A DNA stretch of 64,000 nucleotides from NCBI GenBank assembly GCA_963556195.1, contig CAUVYP010000589.1, positions 1 to 64,000 of the forward strand, read 5' to 3'. Origin of the DNA: Sepiola atlantica (taxonomy: Eukaryota > Mollusca > Cephalopoda > Sepiida > Sepiolidae). Each line of letters opens with the position of its first letter. The first letter of the stretch is position 1. A program made the position numbers and the translations under genes. The notes beneath the pieces are model-generated. The model did no database searches. It was not told the DNA's origin and worked only from the letters and a program-made list of their open reading frames with translations. Shown piece by piece: positions 24,739-37,945 of this stretch.

Positions 24739-26598
24739 GTGCGATTTAAAGTTGATATCGCTTTTGTTTATAACTTCACCATTCTTTTGAATTGTGCAAC
24801 GAAACTTTGCAGAGATAAGCGGAGTCACATGCTCTACTGAAGTACCAAGTTTCAGAAGTGCAGCTCTTTTACTGCCGGAGATATGTCGATACAAACTGAA
24901 TACGCAAAACATCAACAAAATTTAGCGCGTTTTAAAGTGGATACCGCTTTTGTTTATAACTTCCACATTTATTCGAATTGTGCAACGAAACTTTGCAGAC
25001 CGTCGCGGAGACACACGTTCTACTGAAGTACCAAGTTTCAGAAGTGCAGCTCTTGTACTGCCGGAGATATGTCGATACAAACTGAATACGCAAAACATCA
25101 ACAAAATTTAGCGCGTTTTAAAGTTGATATCGCTTTTGTTTATAACTTCAACATTTATTCGAATTGTGCAACGAAACTTTGCACAGATTAGCGGAGTCAC
25201 ATTTTCTACTGAAGTACCAAGTTTCAGAAGTGCAGCTCTTGTACTGCCGGAGATATGTCGATACAAACTGAATACGCAAAACATCAACAAAATTTAGCGC
25301 GTTTTAAAGTTGATATCGCTTTTGTTTATAACTTCCACATTTATTCGAATTGTGCAACGAAACTTTGCACAGATTAGCGGAGTCACATTTTCTACTGAAG
25401 TACCAAGTTTCAGAAGTGCAGCTCTTGTACTGCCGGAGATATGTCGATACAAACTGAATACGCAAAACATCAACAAAATTTAGCGCGTTTTAAAGTTGAT
25501 ATCGCTTTTGTTTATAACTTCCACATTTATTCGAATTGTGCAACGAAACTTTGCAGACAGTCGCGGATAGGCCTTTTCTACTGAAGTACCAAGTTTCAGA
25601 AGTGCAGCTCTTGTACTGCCGGAGATATGTCGATACAAACTGAATACGCAAAACATCAACAAAATTTAGCGCGTTTGAAAGTTGATATCGCTTTTGTTTA
25701 TAACTTCCACATTTATTCGAATTGTGCAACGAAACTTTGCACAGATTAGCGGAGTCACATTTTCTACTGAAGTACCAAGTTTCAGAAGTGCAGCTCTTGT
25801 ACTGCCGGAGATATGTCGATACAAACTGAATACGCAAAACATCAACAAAATTTAGCGCGTTTTAAAGTTGATATCGCTTTTGTTTATAACTTCCACATTT
25901 ATTCGAATTGTGCAACGAAACTTTGCACAGATTAGCGGAGTCACATTTTCTACTGAAGCACCAAGTGTCAGAAGTGCAGCTCTTGTACTGCCGGAGATAT
26001 GTCGATACAAACTGAATACGCAAAACATCAACAAAATTTAGCGCGTTTTAAAGTTGATATCGCTTTTGTTTATAACTTCCACATTTATTCGAATTGTGCA
26101 ACGAAACTTTGCACAGATTAGCGGAGTCACATTTTCTACTGAAGTACCAAGTTTCAGAAGTGCAGCTCTTGTACTGCCGGAGATATGTCGATACAAACTG
26201 AATACGCAAAACATCAACAAAATTTAGCGCGTTTTAAAGTTGATATCGCTTTTGTTTATAACTTCCACATTTATTCGAATTGTGCAACGAAACTTTGCAC
26301 AGATTAGCGGAGTCACATTTTCTACTGAAGTACCAAGTTTCAGAAGTGCAGCTCTTGTACTGCCGGAGATATGTCGATACAAACTGAATACGCAAAACAT
26401 CAACAAAATTTAGCGCGTTTTAAAGTTGATATCGCTTTTGTTTATAACTTCCACATTTATTCGAATTGTGCAACGAAACTTTGCACAGATTAGCGGAGTC
26501 ACATTTTCTACTGAAGTACCAAGTTTCAGAAGTGCAGCTCTTGTACTGCCGGAGATATGTCGATACAAACTGAATACGCAAACTATCAACAAAATTTA
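24739..26598 (+). repeat. HOR unit, 10-mer, beta type
   Basis: Appears identical in class order and markers to 20833-22692 at a 3906-bp offset. Confidence 0.9.
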
Positions 26599-28272
26599 GT
26601 GCGATTTAAAGTTGATATCGCTTTTGTTTATAACTTCACCATTCTTTTGAATTGTGCAACGAAACTTTGCAGAGATAAGCGGAGTCACATGCTCTACTGA
26701 AGTACCAAGTTTCAGAAGTGCAGCTCTTTTACTGCCGGAGATATGTCGATACAAACTGAATACGCAAAACATCAACAAAATTTAGCGCGTTTTAAAGTGG
26801 ATATCGCTTTTGTTTATAACTTCCACATTTATTCGAATTGTGCAACGAAACTTTGCAGACCGTCGCGGAGACACACGTTCTACTGAAGTACCAAGTTTCA
26901 GAAGTGCAGCTCTTGTACTGCCGGAGATATGTCGATACAAACTGAATACGCAAAACATCAACAAAATTTAGCGCGTTTTAAAGTTGATATCGCTTTTGTT
27001 TATAACTTCCACATTTATTCGAATTGTGCAACGAAACTTTGCACAGATTAGCGGAGTCACATTTTCTACTGAAGTACCAAGTTTCAGAAGTGCAGCTCTT
27101 GTACTGCCGGAGATATGTCGATACAAACTGAATACGCAAAACATCAACAAAATATAGTGCGTTTTAAAGTTGATATCGCTTTTGTTTATAACTTCCACAT
27201 TTATTCGAATTGTGCAACGAAACTTTGCACAGATTAGCGGAGTCACATTTTCTACTGAAGTACCAAGTTTCAGAAGTGCAGCTCTTGTACTGCCGGAGAT
27301 ATGTCGATACAAACTGAATACGCAAAACATCAACAAAATTTAGCGCGTTTTAAAGTTGATATCGCTTTTGTTTATAACTTCCACATTTATTCGAATTGTG
27401 CAACGAAACTTTGCACAGATTAGCGGAGTCACATTTTCTACTGAAGCACCAAGTTTCAGAAGTGCAGCTCTTGTACTGCCGGAGATATGTCGATACAAAC
27501 TGAATACGCAAAACATCAACAAAATTTAGCGCGTTTTAAAGTTGATATCGCTTTTGTTTATAACTTCCACATTTATTCGAATTGTGCAACGAAACTTTGC
27601 ACAGATTAGCGGAGTCACATTTTCTACTGAAGTACCAAGTTTCAGAAGTGCAGCTCTTGTACTGCCGGAGATATGTCGATACAAACTGAATACGCAAAAC
27701 ATCAACAAAATTTAGCGCGTTTTAAAGTTGATATCGCTTTTGTTTATAACTTCCACATTTATTCGAATTGTGCAACGAAACTTTGCACAGATTAGCGGAG
27801 TCACATTTCCTACTGAAGTACCAAGTTTCAGAAGTGAAGCTCTAGTACTGCCGGAGATATGTCGATACAAACTGAATACGCAAAACATCAACAAAATTTA
27901 GCGCGTTTTAAAGTTGATATCGCTTTTGTTTATAACTTCCACATTTATTCGAATTGTGCAACGAAACTTTGCACAGATTAGCGGAGTCACATTTTCTACT
28001 GAAGTACCAAGTTTCAGAAGTGCAGCTCTTGTACTGCCGGAGATATGTCGATACAAACTGAATACGCAAAACATCAACAAAATTTAGCGCGTTTTAAAGT
28101 TGATATCGCTTTTGTTTATAACTTCCACATTTATTCGAATTGTGCAACGAAACTTTGCACAGATTAGCGGAGTCACATTTTCTACTGAAGTACCAAGTTT
28201 CAGAAGTGCAGCTCTTGTACTGCCGGAGATATGTCGATACAAACTGAATACGCAAACTATCAACAAAATTTA
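26599..28272 (+). repeat. HOR unit, 9-mer, alpha-like
   Basis: Order H R A A A' A G A I. It equals 22693-24738 minus two monomers and keeps the aatatagtgcg marker. G has private changes (gtgaagctctagtac). Confidence 0.88.
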
Positions 28273-30318
28273 GTGCGATATAAAGTTGATATCGCTTTTG
28301 TTTATAACTTCACCATTCTTTTGAATTGTGCAACGAAACTTTGCAGAGATAAGCGGAGTGACATTTGCTACTGAAGTACCAAGTTTCAGAAGTGCAGCTC
28401 TTTTACTGCCGGAGATATGTCGATACAAACTGAATACGCAAAACATCAACAAAATTTAGCGCGTTTTAAAGTGGATATCGCTTTTGTTTATAACTTCCAC
28501 ATTTATTCGAATTGTGCAACGAAACTTTGCAGACCGTCGCGGAGACACACGTTCTACTGAAGTACCAAGTTTCAGAAGTGCAGCTCTTGTACTGCCGGAG
28601 ATATGTCGATACAAACTGAATACGCAAAACATCAACAAAATTTAGCGCGTTTTAAAGTTGATATCGCTTTTGTTTATAACTTCCACATTTATTCGAATTG
28701 TGCAACGAAACTTTGCACAGATTAGCGGAGTCACATTTTCTACTGAAGTACCAAGTTTCAGAAGTGCAGCTCTTGTACTGCCGGAGATATGTCGATACAA
28801 ACTGAATACGCAAAACATCAACAAAATTTAGCGCGTTTTAAAGTTGATATCGCTTTTGTTTATAACTTCCACATTTATTCGAATTGTGCAACGAAACTTT
28901 GCACAGATTAGCGGAGTCACATTTTCTACTGAAGTACCAAGTTTCAGAAGTGCAGCTCTTGTACTGCCGGAGATATGTCGATACAAACTGAATACGCAAA
29001 ACATCAACAAAATTTAGCGCGTTTTAAAGTTGATATCGCTTTTGTTTATAACTTCCACATTTATTCGAATTGTGCAACGAAACTTTGCAGACAGTCGCGG
29101 ATAGGCCTTTTCTACTGAAGTACCAAGTTTCAGAAGTGCAGCTCTTGTACTGCCGGAGATATGTCGATACAAACTGAATACGCAAAGCATCAACAAAATA
29201 TAGCGCGTTTTAAAGTTGATATCGCTTTTGTTTATAACTTCCACATTTATTCGAATTGTGCAACGAAACTTTGCACAGATTAGCGGAGTCACATTTTCTA
29301 CTGAAGTACCAAGTTTCAGAAGTGCAGCTCTTGTACTGCCGGAGATATGTCGATACAAACTGAATACGCAAAACATCAACAAAATTTAGCGCGTTTTAAA
29401 GTTGATATCGCTTTTGTTTATAACTTCCACATTTATTCGAATTGTGCAACGAAACTTTGCACAGATTAGCGGAGTCACATTTTCTACTGAAGCACCAAGT
29501 TTCAGAAGTGCAGCTCTTGTACTGCCGGAGATATGTCGATACAAACTGAATACGCAAAACATCAACAAAATTTAGCGCGTTTTAAAGTTGATATCGCTTT
29601 TGTTTATAACTTCCACATTTATTCGAATTGTGCAACGAAACTTTGCACAGATTAGCGGAGTCACATTTTCTACTGAAGTACCAAGTTTCAGAAGTGCAGC
29701 TCTTGTACTGCCGGAGATATGTCGATACAAACTGAATACGCAAAACATCAACAAAATTTAGCGCGTTTTAAAGTTGATATCGCTTTTGTTTATAACTTCC
29801 ACATTTATTCGAATTGTGCAACGAAACTTTGCACAGATTAGCGGAGTCACATTTCCTACTGAAGTACCAAGTTTCAGAAGTGCAGCTCTTGTACTGCCGG
29901 AGATATGTCGATACAAACTGAATACGCAAAACATCAACAAAATTTAGCGCGTTTTAAAGTTGATATCGCTTTTGTTTATAACTTCCACATTTATTCGAAT
30001 TGTGCAACGAAACTTTGCACAGATTAGCGGAGTCACATTTTCTACTGAAGTACCAAGTTTCAGAAGTGCAGCTCTTGTACTGCCGGAGATATGTCGATAC
30101 AAACTGAATACGCAAAACATCAACAAAATTTAGCGCGTTTTAAAGTTGATATCGCTTTTGTTTATAACTTCCACATTTATTCGAATTGTGCAACGAAACT
30201 TTGCACAGATTAGCGGAGTCACATTTACTACTGAAGTACCAAGTTTCAGAAGTGCAGCTCTTGTACTGCCGGAGATATGTCGATACAAACTGAATACGCA
30301 AACTATCAACAAAATTTA
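28273..30318 (+). repeat. HOR unit, 11-mer with a mosaic H
   Basis: Order H R A A K A A' A G A I. The H at 28273-28458 has gagtgacatttgctac in its box and gatataaag near the start, unlike any other H. K ends cgcaaagcatc plus aatata. The I carries 'a' at position 95. Confidence 0.86.
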
Positions 30319-32550
30319 GTGCGATTTAAAGTTGATATCGCTTTTGTTTATAACTTCACCATTCTTTTGAATTGTGCAACGAAACTTTGCAGAGATAAGC
30401 GGAGTCACATGCTCTACTGAAGTACCAAGTTTCAGAAGTGCAGCTCTTTTACTGCCGGAGATATGTCGATACAAACTGAATACGCAAAACATCAACAAAA
30501 TTTAGCGCGTTTTAAAGTGGATATCGCTTTTGTTTATAAGTTCCACATTTATTCGAATTGTGCAACGAAACTTTGCAGACCGTCGCGGAGACACACGTTC
30601 TACTGAAGTACCAAGTTTCAGAAGTGCAGCTCTTGTACTGCCGGAGATATGTCGATACAAACTGAATACGCAAAACATCAACAAAATTTAGCGCGTTTTA
30701 AAGTTGATATCGCTTTTGTTTATAACTTCCACATTTATTCGAATTGTGCAACGAAACTTTGCACAGATTAGCGGAGTCACATTTTCTACTGAAGTACCAA
30801 GTTTCAGAAGTGCAGCTCTTGTACTGCCGGAGATATGTCGATACAAACTGAATACGCAAAACATCAACAAAATTTAGCGCGTTTTAAAGTTGATATCGCT
30901 TTTGTTTATAACTTCCACATTTATTCGAATTGTGCAACGAAACTTTGCACAGATTAGCGGAGTCACATTTTCTACTGAAGTACCAAGTTTCAGAAGTGCA
31001 GCTCTTGTACTGCCGGAGATATGTCGATACAAACTGAATACGCAAAACATCAACAAAATTTAGCGCGTTTTAAAGTTGATATCGCTTTTGTTTATAACTT
31101 CCACATTTATTCGAATTGTGCAACGAAACTTTGCACAGATTAGCGGAGTCACATTTTCTACTGAAGTACCAAGTTTCAGAAGTGCAGCTCTTGTACTGCC
31201 GGAGATATGTCGATACAAACTGAATACGCAAAACATCAACAAAATTTAGCGCGTTTTAAAGTTGATATCGCTTTTGTTTATAACTTCCACATTTATTCGA
31301 ATTGTGCAACGAAACTTTGCACAGATTAGCGGAGTCACATTTCCTACTGAAGTACCAAGTTTCAGAAGTGCAGCTCTTGTACTGCCGGAGATATGTCGAT
31401 ACAAACTGAATACGCAAAACATCAACAAAATTTAGCGCGTTTTAAAGTTGATATCGCTTTTGTTTATAACTTCCACATTTATTCGAATTGTGCAACGAAA
31501 CTTTGCACAGATTAGCGGAGTCACATTTTCTACTGAAGTACCAAGTTTCAGAAGTGCAGCTCTTGTACTGCCGGAGATATGTCGATACAAACTGAATACG
31601 CAAAACATCAACTAAATTTAGCGCGTTTTAAAGTTGATATCGCTTTTGTTTATAACTTCCACATTTATTCGAATTGTGCAACGAAACTTTGCACAGATTA
31701 GCGGAGTCACATTTTCTACTGAAGTACCAAGTTTCAGAAGTGCAGCTCTGGTACTGCCGGAGATATGTCGATACAAACTGAATACGCAAAACATCAACAA
31801 AATTTAGCGCGTTTTAAAGTTGATATCGCTTTTGTTTATAACTTCCACATTTATTCGAATTGTGCAACGAAACTTTGCACAGATTAGCGGAGTCACATTT
31901 TCTACTGAAGTACCAAGTTTCAGAAGTGCAGCTCTTGTACTGCCGTAGATATGTCGATACAAACTGAATACGCAAAACATCAACAAAATTTAGCGCGTTT
32001 TAAAGTTGATATCGCTTTTGTTTATAACTTCCACATTTATTCGAATTGTGCAACGAAACTTTGCAGACAGTCGCGGATAGGCCTTTTCTACTAAAGTACC
32101 AAGTTTCAGAAGTGCAGCTCTTGTACTGCCGGAGATATGTCGATACAAACTGAATACGCAAAACATCAACAAAATTTAGCGCGTTTTAAAGTTGATATCG
32201 CTTTTGTTTATAACTTCCACATTTATTCGAATTGTGCAACGAAACTTTGCAGACAGTCGCGGATAGGCCTTTTCTACTGAAGTACCAAGTTTCAGAAGTG
32301 CAGCTCTTGTACTGCCGGAGATATGTCGATACAAACTGAATACGCAAAACATCAACAAAATTTAGCGCGTTTTAAAGTTGATATCGCTTTTGTTTATAAC
32401 TTCCACATTTATTCGAATTGTGCAACGAAACTTTGCACAGATTAGCAGAGTCACATTTTCTTCTGAAGTACCAAGTTTCAGAAGTGCAGCTCTTGTACTG
32501 CCGGAGATATGTCGATACAAACTGAATACGCAAACTATCAACAAAATTTA
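30319..32550 (+). repeat. HOR unit, 12-mer, last of domain 1
   Basis: Order H R A A A G A A A K K I. The only place with two adjacent K monomers; the first carries ctactaaag as at 17299. One A ends caactaaattta. I has gattagcagag and attttcttctg. Confidence 0.86.
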
Positions 32551-32736
32551 GTGCGATTTAAAGTTAGTATCGCTTTTGTTTATAACTTCACCATTCTTTA
32601 GAATTGTGCAACGAAACTTTGCAGAGATAAGCGGAGTCACATGCTCTACTGAAGTACCAAGTTTCAGAAGTGCAGCTCTTTTACTGCCGGAGATATGTCG
32701 ATACAAACTGAATACGCAAAACATCAACAAAATTTA
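32551..32736 (+). repeat. Class H' monomer, representative copy
   Basis: H with gttagtatc (EcoRV-type GATATC lost) and ccattctttagaattg. Sixteen copies: 32551, 34783, 37015, 37946, 41294, 42596, 44642, 47060, 47991, 50223, 51153, 52455, 54315, 58035, 60639, 61383. Copies at 34783 and 44642 share aatttt before the start and ttcacgattc. Copies at 42596, 52455 and 54315 share ctctgctgaag. The copy at 54315 also has A-type cttgtactg, and 61383 has gtttgtatc. Confidence 0.92.
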
Positions 32737-33480
32737 GCGCGTTTTAAAGTTGATATCGCTTTTGTTTATAACTTCCACATTTATTCGAATTGTGCAACGA
32801 AACTTTGCACAGATTAGCGGAGTCACATTTCCTACTGAAGTACCAAGTTTCAGAAGTGCAGCTCTTGTACTGCCGGAGATATGTCGATACAAACTGAATA
32901 CGCAAAACATCAACAAAATTTAGCGCGTTTTAAAGTTGATATCGCTTTTGTTTATAACTTCCACATTTATTCGAATTGTGCAACGAAACTTTGCACAGAT
33001 TAGCGGAGTCACATTTTCTACTGAAGTACCAAGTTTCAGAAGTGCAGCTCTTGTACTGCCGGAGATATGTCGATACAAACTGAATACGCAAAACATCAAC
33101 AAAATTTAGCGCGTTTTAAAGTTGATATCGCTTTTGTTTATAACTTCCACATTTATTCGAATTGTGCAACGAAACTTTGCACAGATTAGCGGAGTCACAT
33201 TTTCTACTGAAGTACCAAGTTTCAGAAGTGCAGCTCTTGTACTGCCGGAGATATGTCGATACAAACTGAATACGCAAAACATCAACAAAATTTAGCGCGT
33301 TTTAAAGTTGATATCGCTTTTGTTTATAACTTCCACATTTATTCGAATTGTGCAACGGAACTTTGCACAGATTAGCGGAGTCACATTTTCTACTGAAGTA
33401 CCAAGTTTCAGAAGTGCAGCTCTTGTACTGCCGGAGATATGTCGATACAAACTGAATACGCAAAACATCAACAAAATTTA

Positions 33481-33666
33481 GCGCGTTTTAAAGTTGATAT
33501 CGCTTTTGTTTATAACTTCCACATTTATTCGAATTGTGCAACGAAACTTTGCACAGATTAGCGGAGTCACAGTTCCTACTGAAGTACCAAGTTTCAGAAG
33601 TGCAGCTCTTGTACTGCCGGAGATATGTCGATACAAACTGAATACGCAAAACATCAACAAAGTTTA
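33481..33666 (+). repeat. Class T monomer (G-derived), representative copy
   Basis: Box ends cacagttcctac, that is G (position 95 = c) plus a92g... more exactly t92g. Copies at 33481, 35713, 36643, 38876, 40178, 45572, 46688, 48921. The simplest reading is descent from a G monomer by one further substitution. All are in domain 2. Confidence 0.88.
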
Positions 33667-34410
33667 GCGCGTTTTAAAGTTGATATCGCTTTTGTTTATA
33701 ACTTCCACATTTATTCGAATTGTGCAACGAAACTTTGCACAGATACGCGGAGTCACATTTTCTACTGAAGTACCAAGTTTCAGAAGTGCAGCTCTTGTAC
33801 TGCCGGAGATATGTCGATACAAACTGAATACGCAAAACATCAACAAAATTTAGCGCGTTTTAAAGTTGATATCGCTTTTGTTTATAACTTCCACATTTAT
33901 TCGAATTGTGCAACGAAACTTTGCACAGATTAGCGGAGTCACATTTTCTACTGAAGTACCAAGTTTCAGAAGTGCAGCTCTTGTACTGCCGGAGATATGT
34001 CGATACAAACTGAATACGCAAAACATCAACAAAATTTAGCGCGTTTTAAAGTTGATATCGCTTTTGTTTATAACTTCCACATTTATTCGAATTGTGCAAC
34101 GAAACTTTGCACAGATTAGCGGAGTCACATTTTCTACTGAAGTACCAAGTTTCAGAAGTGCAGCTCTTGTACTGCCGGAGATATGTCGATACAAACTGAA
34201 TACGCAAAACATCAACAAAATTTAGCGCGTTTTAAAGTTGATATCGCTTTTGTTTATAACTTCCACATTTATTCGAATTGTGCAACGAAACTTTGCACAG
34301 ATTAGCGGAATCACATTTTCTACTGAAGTACCAAGTTTCAAGAGTGCAGCTCTTGTACTGCCGGAGATATGTCGATACAAACTGAATACGCAAAACATCA
34401 ACAAAATTTA

Positions 34411-34596
34411 GCGCGTTTTAAAGTTGATATCGCTTTTGTTTATAACTTCCACATTTATTCGAATTGTGCAACGAAACTTTGCAGACAGTCGCGGATAGGC
34501 CTTTGCTACTGAAGTACCAAGTTTCAGAAGTGCAGCTCTTGTACTGCCGGAGATATGTCGATACAAACTGAATACGCAAAACATCAACAAAATTTA
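34411..34596 (+). repeat. Class K' monomer (K with position 95 = g), representative copy
   Basis: K box ending aggcctttgctac. Seventeen copies, the first at 34411: also 37573, 39620, 40922, 43898, 44456, 46502, 47618, 49851, 50781, 53385, 54129, 55617, 56361, 57663, 59151, 60267. Copies at 39620, 40922, 49851 and 50781 share gtattgcc. K' is confined to domain 2, so it arose or was imported after that domain separated. Confidence 0.9.
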
Positions 34597-34782
34597 GCGC
34601 GTTTTAAAGTTGATATCGCTTTTGTTTATAACTTCCACATTTATTCGAATTGTGCAACGAAACTTTGCACAGATTAGCGGAGTCACATTTTCTACTGAAG
34701 TACCAAGTTTCAGAAGTGCAGCTCTTGTACTGCCGGAGATATGTCGATACAAACTGAATACGCAAACTATCAACAAAATTTT

Positions 34783-37014
34783 GTGCGATTTAAAGTTAGT
34801 ATCGCTTTTGTTTATAACTTCACGATTCTTTAGAATTGTGCAACGAAACTTTGCAGAGATAAGCGGAGTCACATGCTCTACTGAAGTACCAAGTTTCAGA
34901 AGTGCAGCTCTTTTACTGCCGGAGATATGTCGATACAAACTGAATACGCAAAACATCAACAAAATTTAGCGCGTTTTAAAGTTGATATCGCTTTTGTTTA
35001 TAACTTCCACATTTATTCGAATTGTGCAACGAAACTTTGCACAGATTAGCGGAGTCACATTTCCTACTGAAGTACCAAGTTTCAGAAGTGCAGCTCTTGT
35101 ACTGCCGGAGATATGTCGATACAAACTGAATACGCAAAACATCAACAAAATTTAGCGCGTTTTAAAGTTGATATCGCTTTTGTTTATAACTTCCACATTT
35201 ATTCGAATTGTGCAACGAAACTTTGCACAGATTAGCGGAGTCACATTTTCTACTGAAGTACCAAGTTTCAGAAGTGCAGCTCTTGTACTGCCGGAGATAT
35301 GTCGATACAAACTGAATACGCAAAACATCAACAAAATTTAGCGCGTTTTAAAGTTGATATCGCTTTTGTTTATAACTTCCACATTTATTCGAATTGTGCA
35401 ACGAAACTTTGCACAGATTAGCGGAGTCACATTTTCTACTGAAGTACCAAGTTTCAGAAGTGCAGCTCTTGTACTGCCGGAGATATGTCGATACAAACTG
35501 AATACGCAAAACATCAACAAAATTTAGCGCGTTTTAAAGTTGATATCGCTTTTGTTTATAACTTCCACATTTATTCGAATTGTGCAACGAAACTTTGCAC
35601 AGATTAGCGGAGTCACATTTTCTACTGAAGTACCAAGTTTCAGAAGTGCAGCTCTTGTACTGCCGGAGATATGTCGATACAAACTGAATACGCAAAACAT
35701 CAACAAAATTTAGCGCGTTTTAAAGTTGATATCGCTTTTGTTTATAACTTCCACATTTATTCGAATTGTGCAACGAAACTTTGCACAGATTAGCGGAGTC
35801 ACAGTTCCTACTGAAGTACCAAGTTTCAGAAGTGCAGCTCTTGTACTGCCGGAGATATGTCGATACAAACTGAATACGCAAAACATCAACAAAATTTAGC
35901 GCGTTTTAAAGTTGATATCGCTTTTGTTTATAACTTCCACATTTATTCGAATTGTGCAACGAAACTTTGCACAGATTAGCGGAGTCACATTTTCTACTGA
36001 AGTACCAAGTTTCAGAAGTGCAGCTCTTGTACTGCCGGAGATATGTCGATACAAACTGAATACGCAAAACATCAACAAAATTTAGCGCGTTTTAAAGTTG
36101 ATATCGCTTTTGTTTATAACTTCCACATTTATTCGAATTGTGCAACGAAACTTTGCACAGATTAGCGGAGTCACATTTTCTACTGAAGTACCAAGTTTCA
36201 GAAGTGCAGCTCTTGTACTGCCGGAGATATGTCGATACAAACTGAATACGCAAAACATCAACAAAATTTAGCGCGTTTTAAAGTTGATATCGCTTTTGTT
36301 TATAACTTCCACATTTATTCGAATTGTGCAACGAAACTTTGCACAGATTAGCGGAGTCACATTTTCTACTGAAGTACCAAGTTTCAGAAGTGCAGCTCTT
36401 GCACTGCCGGAGATATGTCGATACAAACTGAATACGCAAAACATCAACAAAATTTAGCGCGTTTTAAAGTTGATATCGCTTTTGTTTATAACTTCCACAT
36501 TTATTCGAATTGTGCAACGAAACTTTGCACAGATTAGCGGAGTCACATTTACTACTGAAGTACCAAGTTTCAGAAGTGCAGCTCTTGTACTGCCGGAGAT
36601 ATGTCGATACAAACTGAATACGCAAAACATCAACAAAATTTAGCGCGTTTTAAAGTTGATATCGCTTTTGTTTATAACTTCCACATTTATTCGAATTGTG
36701 CAACGAAACTTTGCAACAGATAGCGGAGTCACAGTTCCTACTGAAGTACCAAGTTTCAGAAGTGCAGCTCTTGTACTGCCGGAGATATGTCGATACAAAC
36801 TGAATACGCAAAACATCAACAAAATTTAGCGCGTTTTAAAGTTGATATCGCTTTTGTTTATAACTTCCACATTTATTCGAATTGTGCAACGAAACTTTGC
36901 ACAGATTAGCGGAGTCACATTTTCTACTGAAGTACCAAGTTTCAGAAGTGCAGCTCTTGTACTGCCGGAGATATGTCGATACAAACTGAATACGCAAACT
37001 ATCAACAAAATTTA
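34783..37014 (+). repeat. HOR unit, 12-mer, start of 9.86-kb copy 1
   Basis: Order H' G A A A T A A A V T I. H' has ttcacgattc and an aatttt junction. The last T (36643) reads gcaacagatagcgg, an insertion and a deletion that cancel in length. Confidence 0.88.
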
Positions 37015-37945
37015 GTGCGATTTAAAGTTAGTATCGCTTTTGTTTATAACTTCACCATTCTTTAGAATTGTGCAACGAAACTTTGCAGAGATAAGCGGAG
37101 TCACATGCTCTACTGAAGTACCAAGTTTCAGAAGTGCAGCTCTTTTACTGCCGGGGATATGTCGATACAAACTGAATACGCAAAACATCAACAAAATTTA
37201 GCGCGTTTTAAAGTTGATATCGCTTTTGTTTATAACTTCCACATTTATTCGAATTGTGCAACGAAACTTTGCACAGATTAGCGGAGTCACATTTTCTACT
37301 GAAGTACCAAGTTTCAGAAGTGCAGCTCTTGTACTGCCGGAGATATGTCGATACAAACTGAATACGCAAAACATCAACAAAATTTAGCGCGTTTTAAAGT
37401 TGATATCGCTTTTGTTTATAACTTCCACATTTATTCGAATTGTGCAACGAAACTTTGCACAGATTAGCGGAGTCACATTTTCTACTGAAGTACCAAGTTT
37501 CAGAAGTGCAGCTCTTGTACTGCCGGAGATATGTCGATACAAACTGAATACGCAAAACATCAACAAAATTTAGCGCGTTTTAAAGTTGATATCGCTTTTG
37601 TTTATAACTTCCACATTTATTCGAATTGTGCAACGAAACTTTGCAGACCGTCGCGGATAGGCCTTTGCTACTGAAGTACCAAGTTTCAGAAGTGCAGCTC
37701 TTGTACTGCCGGAGATATGTCGATACAAACTGAATACGCAAAACATCAACAAAATTTAGCGCGTTTTAAAGTTGATATCGCTTTTGTTTATAACTTCCAC
37801 ATTTATTCGAATTGTGCAACGAAACTTTGCACAGATTAGCGGAGTCACATTTTTGTACTGAAGTACCAAGTTTCAGAAGTGCAGCTCTTGTACTGCCGGA
37901 GATATGTCGATACAAACTGAATACGCAAACTATCAACAAAATTTA
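37015..37945 (+). repeat. HOR unit, 5-mer with a 187-bp monomer (copy 1)
   Basis: Order H' A A K' I. The final I is 187 bp because of acatttttgtactg for acattttctactg. H' has ctgccgggg, and K' has gaccgtc, an R-like change. Confidence 0.9.

Larger units (their letters stand above)
14323..28272 (+). repeat. Two-unit super-HOR (alpha-beta) array
   Basis: Units alternate alpha, beta, alpha, beta, alpha, beta, alpha with starts at 14323, 16555, 18601, 20833, 22693, 24739 and 26599. Beta units share the caagtgtcag A' and the ttcaac A directly after R. Alpha units have a plain A after R. The pair period shrinks along the array: 4278, 4092, 3906 bp, i.e. 23, 22, 21 monomers. Confidence 0.82.
1..32550 (+). 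repeat. Domain 1: HOR units opening H-R
   Basis: This domain holds 175 monomers. Sixteen H monomers open HOR units, and 15 of them are followed at once by an R monomer; the exception is 13579, where G follows. Position 95 is t or c, apart from one 'a' at 30133-30318 and one 'g' inside the odd H monomer at 28273. K' and T monomers are absent. HOR length settles at 9-12 monomers after about 8.5 kb. Confidence 0.92.
32551..34782 (+). repeat. HOR unit, 12-mer, first of domain 2
   Basis: Order H' G A A A T A A A A K' I. First appearance of H', T and K'. Private changes include gatacgcgg (33667) and gcggaatc (34225). Confidence 0.88.
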
